Assembly (NCBI GenBank): GCA_963776205.1
Contig: CAVZLR010000002.1
Location: 124,001-188,000 of the forward strand
Source of the DNA: UBA4459 sp963776205
GTDB taxonomy: Bacteria; Bacteroidota; Bacteroidia; Bacteroidales; F082
DNA: 64,000 nt
Direction: 5' to 3'
Shown here: positions 37,015 to 45,861 of the stretch, in pieces
Numbering within the stretch: position 1 is the first letter of the stretch
How the letters are laid out: each line of letters begins with the position of its first letter
Notes under the pieces: generated by a model
Seen by the model: only the letters and a program-made list of their open reading frames with translations
What the model was told of the DNA's origin: nothing
The model's database searches: none
Translations under genes and position numbers: made by a program

Positions 37015-37896
37015 TCACTGAATATCGGCCAACATTTGTTTTGCATCTTGCTGAAAGTAAACATTCCATGGATATGGATTATCAGTTTTATGTGGATCTT
37101 GCGAAACAACCCATTCTAGGTCAGCTTTAAAATGCTCTTGATCTCCGATTAACTGATACAAGTATTTTGCTCTCCCCCACCTATTTACTAAGTAATTAGG
37201 TCCAATTTGTACAGCTTCAGAAAATTCCTGATCAGCTCTTTCTTTGCTACCTCCAAAACGCTCCGGAATGGCAATATAATACAATCCTCTTGAAAAATAA
37301 TTACCACCACCAGCCCAGGTTCGATCAATCTCATCAATCCGCTCAATCATTTTGTTATTATCTATCACTATCCTGGTATTCATTACCCTGCCAAGTGGAG
37401 CCAGACATTCGCTGAAATAATAGAAGCGTGCAGTATACCAATAGCCCATTGCATCAATCTGGTTAATTGTTAATTTATCAAGGACTTCGGTGATATCTTT
37501 GCCATTCAAAACTTCAGTTTTAAAGTTTGTATTTGTGGCCATTGCTTTTTCACAGTATTTAATTGCCTCCCTATAATGATACTTCTTATCCTTTTTCTTC
37601 TCAGCATAAGCAGCACCCATTAAAATATGGTAATTTCCAATTTTCCATAGCGCATAATAATTCTGAGGATCAGCTTTTAAAACTTCTTTAAAGGTCGCGA
37701 TAAGTAATTCAACTTCTTCAGTTGAGGCAGCATTATTCTCAAGCAGTTGAGCCTCTGCAATAAGTTGTTTAGTATTAATACTACTCTCTTTAATTTCTGT
37801 TGTGGTCCAACCCGGTTTAAATGTAACGCATGAAGAAAATCCTAAAATACCAACAGCAATTATTAGTTGAATCAAGCATTTCAATGTATTTTTCAT
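37015..37896 (-). CDS. TPR-type lipoprotein (TatT-like)
   Basis: A 293-residue predicted lipoprotein: the N-terminal hydrophobic segment ends GFSSC with Cys23. The mature part is helical, with TPR-like units (EVLKADPQNYYALWKIGNYH; FSEAVQIGPNYLVNRWGRAK). The overall design resembles TatT, the T component of some TRAP transporters, but no TRAP permease is in this window, so the name is tentative. The DUF900 gene upstream on the same strand ends 34 bp before this start, so the two may be co-transcribed. Confidence 0.6.
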   Translation of the reverse strand: MKNTLKCLIQLIIAVGILGFSSCVTFKPGWTTTEIKESSINTKQLIAEAQLLENNAASTEEVELLIATFKEVLKADPQNYYALWKIGNYHILMGAAYAEKKKDKKYHYREAIKYCEKAMATNTNFKTEVLNGKDITEVLDKLTINQIDAMGYWYTARFYYFSECLAPLGRVMNTRIVIDNNKMIERIDEIDRTWAGGGNYFSRGLYYIAIPERFGGSKERADQEFSEAVQIGPNYLVNRWGRAKYLYQLIGDQEHFKADLEWVVSQDPHKTDNPYPWNVYFQQDAKQMLADIQ

Positions 37897-37930
37897 TGTT
37901 TTTGGTTTTAAAAAGTTCTATGTTAAGTGT

Positions 37931-38995
37931 CTAAAATATAATATCATAACCAACCCCATCTTGCCGTTTTATAAATCTATTCGTATCTGATAGGTTAATT
38001 TTATTACCATGAAAGAGTTCTTTGTAAAATTGCTTAATGGTATGGCTTTCATCAGCAACCTCACCAATAAAATACGTGTGAGTAGTCCCCGTTGGAGTAC
38101 GAAAACCAACTGCTTCAGTAAATTGAATATAATTTGCATTTTGTGCAATAGGAGTTTTTACTTTTTCTCCCAATTGTTTTCCATCTTTAGTAAAAATACG
38201 TACGCCTTTTAGGTTAAAATCTCTCCTGTTACTTGTGATATAAATATTCTCCTGAAAACTTAATTTTTCAATCCAGCTACTATGCCCCTCCTGATTTACC
38301 GCTGCTGCATTAAGAACAACATTATCAAAAATAAAATCTTGATATGCAATATCCCTGTTTTGTTTGACTAAATTTTCGATGTATAAATTACCCAAACTAT
38401 GAATAAAAAGGGAAAGCTTTTTGTCATTTGAAAAAGCCGAATTAGATTGCCGAAATCCCTGAATAAATGATAGTAAGCTTTCGAAATGATTGAGTGACTT
38501 TAGCACATTTTGCTTAGAGTTTTTGAAGTTTTTAATACCATTGTAGTTTGGATCTTTTGTGGGCCAGCTAAAAACAATTACATTGATTCTGTGTAAATGC
38601 TGTATATCATATCCACGCATCACCGCTTGCTCAAAAGTCTTACTATCTCCATGAATAAATAATAACCAGTCCTCTCTTTTCTCAGCAATTTCATGAAGAA
38701 ACGTCTCGGGTGGTATGATTTTTATGCAAAGTGAATCTGGTTTGTAAAAGATGATTTTCAAATACGTCAACATTGAATCACTTGTAACTTCATTGCGAAA
38801 ATGATATTTGTTTTCATCTAATGAATAAGACCTGTTAGTTATAGTATAAATTGTATTCCCTGATTCAAATTCTTCTAAATACACTGATTCAATTTTTTGC
38901 GCAATAAGAATCTGTTGGTTTAGAAGTAATGTTGCAATGAAATATAGGCTCAATGAGCAACATCTAAAAGCTACTCGAGTTTGGCAGGCATGCAT
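37931..38995 (-). CDS. DUF900-type alpha/beta hydrolase, exported
   Basis: A 354-residue protein with an N-terminal hydrophobic stretch (residues about 13-32) ending in IAQ, suggesting export. From residue 111 it has DUF900 features: WLLFIHGDSKTFEQA (oxyanion region), the family-typical VIVFSWPTKDPNYNG, and a nucleophile elbow LFIHSLGN with Ser200. A possible catalytic His is in GTTHTYFIG or DESHTIKQF. The start at 38995 is uncertain, since the first residues are Cys-rich and atypical for a signal; a later start is possible. Substrate unknown. Confidence 0.7.
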   Translation of the reverse strand: MHACQTRVAFRCCSLSLYFIATLLLNQQILIAQKIESVYLEEFESGNTIYTITNRSYSLDENKYHFRNEVTSDSMLTYLKIIFYKPDSLCIKIIPPETFLHEIAEKREDWLLFIHGDSKTFEQAVMRGYDIQHLHRINVIVFSWPTKDPNYNGIKNFKNSKQNVLKSLNHFESLLSFIQGFRQSNSAFSNDKKLSLFIHSLGNLYIENLVKQNRDIAYQDFIFDNVVLNAAAVNQEGHSSWIEKLSFQENIYITSNRRDFNLKGVRIFTKDGKQLGEKVKTPIAQNANYIQFTEAVGFRTPTGTTHTYFIGEVADESHTIKQFYKELFHGNKINLSDTNRFIKRQDGVGYDIIF

Positions 38996-39116
38996 AAGGT
39001 TAAACTCAAAGGATCTTTTTCAAAGATAGCAAAAATAGCTGAACAATCCAATGAATAGAATTATTACTTTAGTGATATAATAAATGTTTAATCAAGATTT
39101 TATTAATTTTTATATA

Positions 39117-41448
39117 ATGAATATATTCTCGAAATTACTCTTACTATGTTTTATAGTATTTCAGGCTTTTTCCTGTGCTGAGCATAAAAAGCCAGTTGAA
39201 ATTGAACAAAGTACAAGAGATTTCATACAATTTGTCAACCCTTTCATCGGAACTAAAAACATGGGACATACATTCCCCGGGGCTACAGTGCCTTTCGGGG
39301 CTGTGCAATTAAGCCCTGAAACCAACCAGGTGCCCATGTATATTGATGGCAACTACAATCTGGAGGTTTATAGATATTGTGCGGGTTATCAATATGAAGA
39401 CTCAACTATTTTCGGCTTTAGCCATACGCACTTTAGTGGAACCGGCCATTCTGATCTCGGTGACTTGCTCATTATGCCAACAACCGGGCAGCTTAAACTG
39501 AATCCCGGAGAAGCTTCGATCCCCCAAAGTGGCTACTTTTCTACATTTAATCATGAAAATGAATATGCGGAACCTGCATACTATAGCGTTTATTTGAATG
39601 ATTATAATGTGACTGCTGAACTGACAACTACTGAGCGGGTTGGTTTTCATCAATATACGTTCCCGAAAACCGACAGTGCCCATTTCATTCTCGACCTGAT
39701 GGCCAACATTTACAATTATGACGACAAGAATGTCTGGACTTTTATTCGTGTAGAAAATGATTCGACGATCACGGGTTACCGCCAAACAACAGGTTGGGCA
39801 AGAACACGAACTGTTTATTTTGCCTTGAAATTTTCAAAACCATTCAACTCATACGGACATAAAAAGTATGATGAAAATCCATACAAGGGGTTTTACAGGA
39901 GGTTTAACGAGGAAGAAAATTTTCCTGAAATGGCGGGTAAGAATATCAGGGCTTATTTCAATTTTGAAACACAAGCAGGAGAACAGGTCAGGCTCAAAAT
40001 GGCAATCTCTTCCGTCAGCATGGAAGGAGCATTGAATAACCTGGAATCCGAAATTCCACATTGGGACTTTGAAGCCATCAAAAAAAGGGGGCAAAAAAAA
40101 TGGAACCAAGAATTATCAAAGATTGAAGTTGAAACCATTTCTGAATCCGACAGGATTACTTTTTATACGGCTCTGTACCATACAATGCTAGGGCCAACAA
40201 TTTATGAAGATGTGGATGGAAGTTATCGGGGTTTGGATATGAATATTCATCATTCAAAAAGATTTACAAATTATACCACTTTCTCGCTTTGGGATACATA
40301 CAGAGCATTGCATCCTCTGTTCAACATCATACAACCATCACGAAATAACGATATGATAAAATCCATGTTGGCCCATCATGATCAGAGTGTTCACAAAATG
40401 CTGCCAGTATGGAGCCACTATGCAAACGAAAACTGGTGTATGATCGGTTATCATTCAGTGCCGGTTATTGTGGATGCGATTGTCAAAGGGACAACGGACA
40501 TTAATCCTCAAAGGGCATTGGAAGCTTGCACAAACACTTCAACAACACCATATTTTGACGGCCTGGACTCATATATGACAATTGGATATGTGCCAGAAGA
40601 TATAAGTTCCTCATCCGTATCTAAAACGCTGGAGTTTGCCTATGACGACTGGTGCATTGCAGAACTAGCTAAAAAATTGGGCGATTCCATTACCTACCAC
40701 AATTATTCAGAAAGATCTGAAAACTTTAAGAATGTTTTTAATAAGGCAACAGGGTTTATGCAACCCAAATTATCAGATGGAAGCTGGAAAAAACCTTTCG
40801 ACCCTCTGGATACGCACGGGCAGGGATTTATTGAAGGAAATGCCTGGAATTACGGCTTGTATGTACCACATAATATTGATGCAATGATTGAAATGATGGG
40901 TGGCTCAGATCCTTTTACAGCTCACCTCGACTCTCTTTTCAACATGGAATTGGATGATAAATATATTGAAAATACAGAAGATATTACCCGCGACGGAATA
41001 ATAGGCAATTATGTGCATGGCAACGAACCCGGCCACCATATTCCATATTTGTATAATTGGACAGAATCCCCGTGGAAAACCCAGGAAAGGGTTAGGATGA
41101 TCATGAGCACTATGTACGGGTCGGAAGAAGATGGCTTATGCGGCAATGATGATGCAGGCCAGATGTCGGCATGGTATATTTTCAGTACCTTGGGATTTTA
41201 TCCCGGTTTGTCCCGGGTCGGATCAATATGCGATTGGAAGTCCTTTGGTTAAAGAAGCAACCATTCGCCTTAAAAATGGAATTTTTTCTATTAAAACTGT
41301 TGATCAGAGCGAAGAGAATGTATATGTTGAAAAAGTTGAACTGAATGGCAGATCATTGAATCGTTTGTACTTACATCACAATGAAATAATGAATGGTGGC
41401 GAACTAACTTTTTATATGTCAGATAAGCCCATCATACCAGCTGAATAA
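39117..41448 (+). pseudogene. GH92 alpha-mannosidase-like lipoprotein, frameshifted near the 3' end
   Basis: A glycoside hydrolase family 92 enzyme, usually a Ca-dependent exo-alpha-mannosidase. The start at 39117 gives a lipoprotein signal with lipobox FSC (Cys20). Family motifs are TFPGATVPFG, GFSHTHFSGTGHSD, SLWDTYRALHPL, NEPGHHIPYLYN and GNDDAGQMSAWYIFS. After GFYP the frame leaves the family sequence and stops at 41252; the expected continuation VCPGSDQYAIGSPLV is in the next frame. Removing one G from the GG at 41205-41206 restores about 776 residues. The catalytic part is all upstream of the break; the C-terminal beta domain would be lost if the break is real. Confidence 0.9.
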
Positions 41449-41456
41449 CCTACTAT

Positions 41457-41491
41457 AAAATTTTTGTTGAGATTTAGAATCAACAAATTTT
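41457..41491 (+). terminator. Hairpin after GH92 gene
   Basis: TTGTTGA and TCAACAA form a 7-bp stem, extended by A/T pairs with a 2-nt bulge, around a 9-nt loop. It ends in TTTT. It lies 9 bp after the stop codon. Confidence 0.5.
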
Positions 41492-41543
41492 AAATACCTT
41501 TATTACGAATTTCAATTAGTCCCATTTACAATTCTGCATAGAA

Positions 41544-42914
41544 ATGATTGATCAAAAAACAGCCCGTCCTATAAATATAGTCCGCATTTTACTAAAATCG
41601 AATGACCGGATTGAGCTAACAAATTTTCTCGAATCTTTATCATCTACCCAATTGGTTTACCTGATGAGCAGACTGCATAAAGATGAACAGCAATACCTGC
41701 TCAAGCTGCTTAATCCTGAGGATGCGGCTGATGTAATTGAAGAATTACCAGATGCACAAGCTGTTGATATTATTGAAGATATGGATGTTGAAGATGCAGC
41801 GGCCATCATCAACGAAATGATGAGTGATGAACAGGCAGACCTTATAATGGAGTTGCATGAAAAAGATGCTGAAGCCATTTTAACTGAAATGAACCCTGCT
41901 GAAGCTGCCGGTCTTAGAAAATTAATTGAATATGATTCTGAAACTGCCGGTGGGTTGATGCTCACGGAGTATATTAGTTATAAAGAAACTGCAAACGTAA
42001 AGGAAGTTGTTGAGGATTTGAAGAAGAATGCTGAAGAATATAAATATTTTCATGTCAGATATATTTATGTTCTTTCAAGAAATGGCCGTTTTTTAGGGGT
42101 TCTACAAATGCAGGATTTGCTGCTCGCCGATCCGCATCAGCACCTGTCAGACATTGTAATCAAAGATGTAATCTCTGTTCATGTAAATGCTACACTTGAC
42201 GAAGTGAGTGACCTTTTTGACACGCATGATTTTTATGGCATTCCTGTTATTGACGACCATAAAAAGTTAATTGGTATTTTGAGAAGGAAGAATGTACTGG
42301 AAGCCATCAATGAAAGGGCTGCATATGAACATCTCGAAACTCAGGGAATCATTGGTGGAGATGAACTGAGAACCATGCCTGTATTTCTTCGTTCACGCCG
42401 AAGACTTTCCTGGTTGTCGGTTAACATCCTTTTAAACATCATCGCAGCCAGCGTAATTGCATTCTACCAGGATACATTGAGCACTGTTATTGCATTGGCA
42501 GTATTTCTTCCTATCATATCTGATATGAGTGGTTGCTCAGGAAACCAGGCTGTCGCAGTCAGCATGCGTGAACTTTCTCTGGGTACTGTAAAACCATCTG
42601 AGATGCTAAGAGTTTGGTTTCAGGAAATTTCCGTTGGTCTCATCAATGGTTTGGTACTTGGTCTTCTGATCGGTCTGGCAGCTTATTTCTGGAAAGGAAA
42701 TATTTACCTCGGACTGGTTGTTGGAGGTGCACTCGCCGTAAATACCATAGTAGCTGTTTCCATAGGCGGAACGGTTCCATTATTTCTTAAAAAAATGAAT
42801 GTTGACCCAGCCCTGGCATCCGGACCTATTTTAACTACAATTACCGATATGATTGGTTTTTTCCTTGCCCTGAGCTTTGCAACAATTATGATCTCACATC
42901 TGGGTGGATTGTAA
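41544..42914 (+). CDS. mgtE: Magnesium transporter MgtE
   Basis: A 456-residue Mg2+ channel/transporter. The order is: MgtE N domain with its right-handed helical repeats (PEDAADVIEELPDAQAVDII), an ETAGGLM linker, a pair of CBS domains (residues about 140-260), and five membrane helices from about 285 on. The pore segment includes PIISDMSGCSGNQAVAVSMR, and DMIGFFLALSFATI is the last helix. In characterised MgtE the N and CBS domains close the pore when Mg2+ is high. It stands alone and converges with the LpxR-like gene. Confidence 0.96.
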   Translation: MIDQKTARPINIVRILLKSNDRIELTNFLESLSSTQLVYLMSRLHKDEQQYLLKLLNPEDAADVIEELPDAQAVDIIEDMDVEDAAAIINEMMSDEQADLIMELHEKDAEAILTEMNPAEAAGLRKLIEYDSETAGGLMLTEYISYKETANVKEVVEDLKKNAEEYKYFHVRYIYVLSRNGRFLGVLQMQDLLLADPHQHLSDIVIKDVISVHVNATLDEVSDLFDTHDFYGIPVIDDHKKLIGILRRKNVLEAINERAAYEHLETQGIIGGDELRTMPVFLRSRRRLSWLSVNILLNIIAASVIAFYQDTLSTVIALAVFLPIISDMSGCSGNQAVAVSMRELSLGTVKPSEMLRVWFQEISVGLINGLVLGLLIGLAAYFWKGNIYLGLVVGGALAVNTIVAVSIGGTVPLFLKKMNVDPALASGPILTTITDMIGFFLALSFATIMISHLGGL

Positions 42915-42942
42915 TCACTTTATTCGATCATTAGGTCATTTA

Positions 42943-43875
42943 TCAGAATCCTACCATTAAGTTTACATATGCCCAGCGGTGCCATAATCCCGTAGGGAAT
43001 GCGGGTGTAATTACTTCCTGCCCTAATTCGCATTTTATCTTCTTAAAAACGAGGGTTCCCCCAAAGCGAGTGTGCCAGACATTAGAATTTATAAAAGGGA
43101 TCGTTCTTCCCACTCCCTGATTGTAAGTACCACCCTGTATGGCTGCATTATAATTTACAAAATAGAGATCACCGGCAACGAAGAACCAGAATTGCCATTT
43201 TGCAGAAGAATTAACGGCCATATGTTTAAAATAATCATCAAATTTTCCCACCCTAAAATAACCCCCTATCTGGGCTTCCGTATGAGGAATACCTAGCTTA
43301 CCACCCAGGTAGGCATTTAATTCAAACCAGCTTTTATTTATTATTCCCTTTTCAATCATTGCTGAATACTGAAGGCAGAAATCATTTCCCACCTGTGTAT
43401 CCCATCCTTCTACATGCTCAGCTATTGATATATTTCGATGCAGGGTATTCTGGAAATATCCTCCCCCACTGGCTGGTCCCATAATACCGATTTGTATTGC
43501 TGAAGTTAGTTTATACCGATTGCGACGGTTAAAAGATTCCTTCTGATTGCCAATTAACAAATACGAAGCGTAGGGATGATCAATACCATTCACCTGGTGT
43601 ACATAAATTTCAATAGGTGTATAGATCTTATGCGTTAATGTTAATGAGTAATAAGTTCTGCTTTGCTTACCATCTGGAAGTAATACTAAATTCAATGGTG
43701 ACTTCTGCATATATGCGGCATACACTTTCAATTCAATACCATTTGAATAATAATGATCAGTAAAAAAGGTCATATCGTTGTCAACCTGTAATTCAAAGAT
43801 TAATCCATGATTGACTTCCTGGGTGAAAAGGTTCAGGTTGAACAATAAAAGTGATATGATCGCAAAAAGTCTCAA
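42943..43875 (-). CDS. LpxR-like outer membrane lipid A deacylase (DUF2219)
   Basis: A 310-residue outer membrane beta-barrel of the LpxR/DUF2219 family, which removes 3'-acyloxyacyl groups from lipid A. After a signal peptide (residues 1-19) come the family motifs: VDNDMTFFTDHYYSNGI, GIDHPYASYLLIG, and MGPASGGGYFQNTLHR with the putative catalytic His146. The C-terminus is aromatic (MVGF), as in barrels. It is divergent from the mechanosensitive channel gene. Confidence 0.85.
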   Translation of the reverse strand: MRLFAIISLLLFNLNLFTQEVNHGLIFELQVDNDMTFFTDHYYSNGIELKVYAAYMQKSPLNLVLLPDGKQSRTYYSLTLTHKIYTPIEIYVHQVNGIDHPYASYLLIGNQKESFNRRNRYKLTSAIQIGIMGPASGGGYFQNTLHRNISIAEHVEGWDTQVGNDFCLQYSAMIEKGIINKSWFELNAYLGGKLGIPHTEAQIGGYFRVGKFDDYFKHMAVNSSAKWQFWFFVAGDLYFVNYNAAIQGGTYNQGVGRTIPFINSNVWHTRFGGTLVFKKIKCELGQEVITPAFPTGLWHRWAYVNLMVGF

Positions 43876-44051
43876 TTAATATTCTTTAAATAGGCAAATT
43901 GAATATAAAATTACATTAATAACAAGCTTAAATCAAAATGTAACATTTATTTATGAGTTTGTGAAGTTTGTTAATCCAGAATTTGGTCTGCCTGGAATCA
44001 TTAAAAATAATTCAGTTATTTTTACTTCAAATTAATTGAAAGTAGTTTACT

Positions 44052-45710
44052 ATGCGACGGATTTTTATTGTTTGGTCAATTATTTTAATGCAGTTCTTAT
44101 GTTTGAATGCTTACACACAGGTTCCGGATTCCATTGCTGCCACAGAAGAAATAGAATTTACACCTGAGGCAAAACCCGCATATGTCATCTTTCGTGGCGA
44201 TTCATTATTTACCATCAACGCTAACTTCGGACCCTTTACTCCTTCTGAAAGAGCATCTGTTATTATGGAGCACCTGAATAGCCTGGCTAATGAAATTACT
44301 ATTGTAGAAGATTCATTCAGTGTGGTTAATAAGCAAAATTACTCATTGGTATTTTATAAAGGATTCTCCCTAATGAGCATTAGTGATGCTGATGTTGCCC
44401 CTTTAGGCATACCCAGGCAGCAAGCGGTAGACGAATATGTTGATACTATTCGGGAATCTTTTAAGAATCATATTGAAAGCAAAAGTATATCAGAATGGTT
44501 AATGAGGATTGGATTGACAATTCTTACGTTAATAGGCTTAATTATTATAATTTATCTGATTAACCGATTATTTAAATGGCTTAATAATAAACTTGTAAAA
44601 TACGAAAGTACGCTTAAAAGAAAACGAAAGAGCTTATTCAGATTTCTGGCTCCAAAAGGACCCGAATATTTCTTTACATTTCTTTCAACTATACTGAAGT
44701 ATGCTATCATTATTATAATTTTAATACTTTATCTACCACTCTTATTTAGTTTTTTACCTTGGACAAAAGATGTTGTCGAGCAATTTTATAGTTACATTTC
44801 AACACCTGTTAAATTTATATTAAATGGACTCCTCGATTTCCTGCCAAACCTGTTCTTTATCATCGTTATCATTATCATCGCCAGATATATTGTCAGGATT
44901 CTTACCTATGTTTCAGGTGAAGTTGAGACTGATAAACTGAGAATAAAAGGCTTCCATAAAGAATGGGCCAAACCAACTGCTAATATTTTAATAGTGATCA
45001 TTTATGCTTTTGCCCTGGTATTTATTTTCCCATATCTACCAGGTTCAAATTCACCTGCATTTCAAGGGATATCTATCTTCCTTGGAATACTTTTATCACT
45101 TGGTTCTACTTCAGCCATTGCAAACCTCGTTGCCGGTATAGTAATTACCTACATGCGCCCTTTTACTATTGGCGACAGGGTAAAAATAGGAACTACCATC
45201 GGAACTGTTATTGAAAAATCTATGTTGGTCACTAAGGTCCGAACATTAAAAAATGAGGATGTAACCATTCCGAACGCTCAAATCATTAACACACATCTGC
45301 TCAACTACTCCAACAATGATAAAGAAATAGGTGTTATCCTTTACACTTCCGTTACTATAGGATATGACGTTCCCTGGAAGAAAGTTGATGAATTACTCAT
45401 TGCAGCTGCCAATAAAACAAAAATGCTTTCAAAGGAGAATAAACCCTTCGTTCTTCATAAAAGTCTGAATGACTTTTACGTGGAATACGAAATAAACGTT
45501 TACACAAAACAATCCCTCAAAATGCCTTTCATTTATTCAGAATTACATCAAAATATTCTGGATACTTTTAATGAAGCAGGCGTGGAAATCCTTTCTCCTC
45601 ATTACAATGCACTGAGAGATGGAAATGCTTCAACAATTCCAGGAAAAGACATTCCAATAGCTAGAAATCCTGTTGAAAAAGTAATCGATAAAATTTCAGG
45701 TAAAGATTAG
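44052..45710 (+). CDS. Mechanosensitive ion channel family protein (MscS type)
   Basis: A 552-residue MscS-family channel. It has a signal-like N-terminus and a periplasmic domain of about 130 residues, then at least four membrane helices (IGLTILTLIGLIIIIYLINR; FTFLSTILKYAIIIIILILY; FFIIVIIIIARYIVRIL; NILIVIIYAFALVFIFPYL). The pore helix and beta domain follow (GSTSAIANLVAGIVITYMRP; GDRVKIGTTIGTVIEKSML; PNAQIINTHLLNYS). It probably protects against osmotic downshock. The extended N-terminal part is typical of larger Bacteroidota MscS homologues. Confidence 0.92.
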   Translation: MRRIFIVWSIILMQFLCLNAYTQVPDSIAATEEIEFTPEAKPAYVIFRGDSLFTINANFGPFTPSERASVIMEHLNSLANEITIVEDSFSVVNKQNYSLVFYKGFSLMSISDADVAPLGIPRQQAVDEYVDTIRESFKNHIESKSISEWLMRIGLTILTLIGLIIIIYLINRLFKWLNNKLVKYESTLKRKRKSLFRFLAPKGPEYFFTFLSTILKYAIIIIILILYLPLLFSFLPWTKDVVEQFYSYISTPVKFILNGLLDFLPNLFFIIVIIIIARYIVRILTYVSGEVETDKLRIKGFHKEWAKPTANILIVIIYAFALVFIFPYLPGSNSPAFQGISIFLGILLSLGSTSAIANLVAGIVITYMRPFTIGDRVKIGTTIGTVIEKSMLVTKVRTLKNEDVTIPNAQIINTHLLNYSNNDKEIGVILYTSVTIGYDVPWKKVDELLIAAANKTKMLSKENKPFVLHKSLNDFYVEYEINVYTKQSLKMPFIYSELHQNILDTFNEAGVEILSPHYNALRDGNASTIPGKDIPIARNPVEKVIDKISGKD

Positions 45711-45831
45711 TTATAGATATTTAACAAGCTTTTGTTGATACCTTTTAAATAATTCAACCGTTACTATTGAATTATATTGAACCTTTAGGCTATTAAAATG
45801 TTAAGCTTATAGCTGGTATTTATGGATTATG

Positions 45832-45839
45832 TAATTTTG
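45832..45839 (+). promoter_or_regulatory. Candidate -7 promoter element for clpC
   Basis: TAATTTTG matches TAnnTTTG and is followed by TA; it ends 22 bp before the clpC start. No clear -33 TTG is seen. Confidence 0.45.
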
Positions 45840-45861
45840 TAGAAATTTCTAAAATTGAATT

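Noticed and set aside
43876..44051. Divergent intergenic region between the LpxR-like and MscS genes
   Set aside because: Examined for promoters and RNA genes; only AT-rich sequence without clear paired elements.
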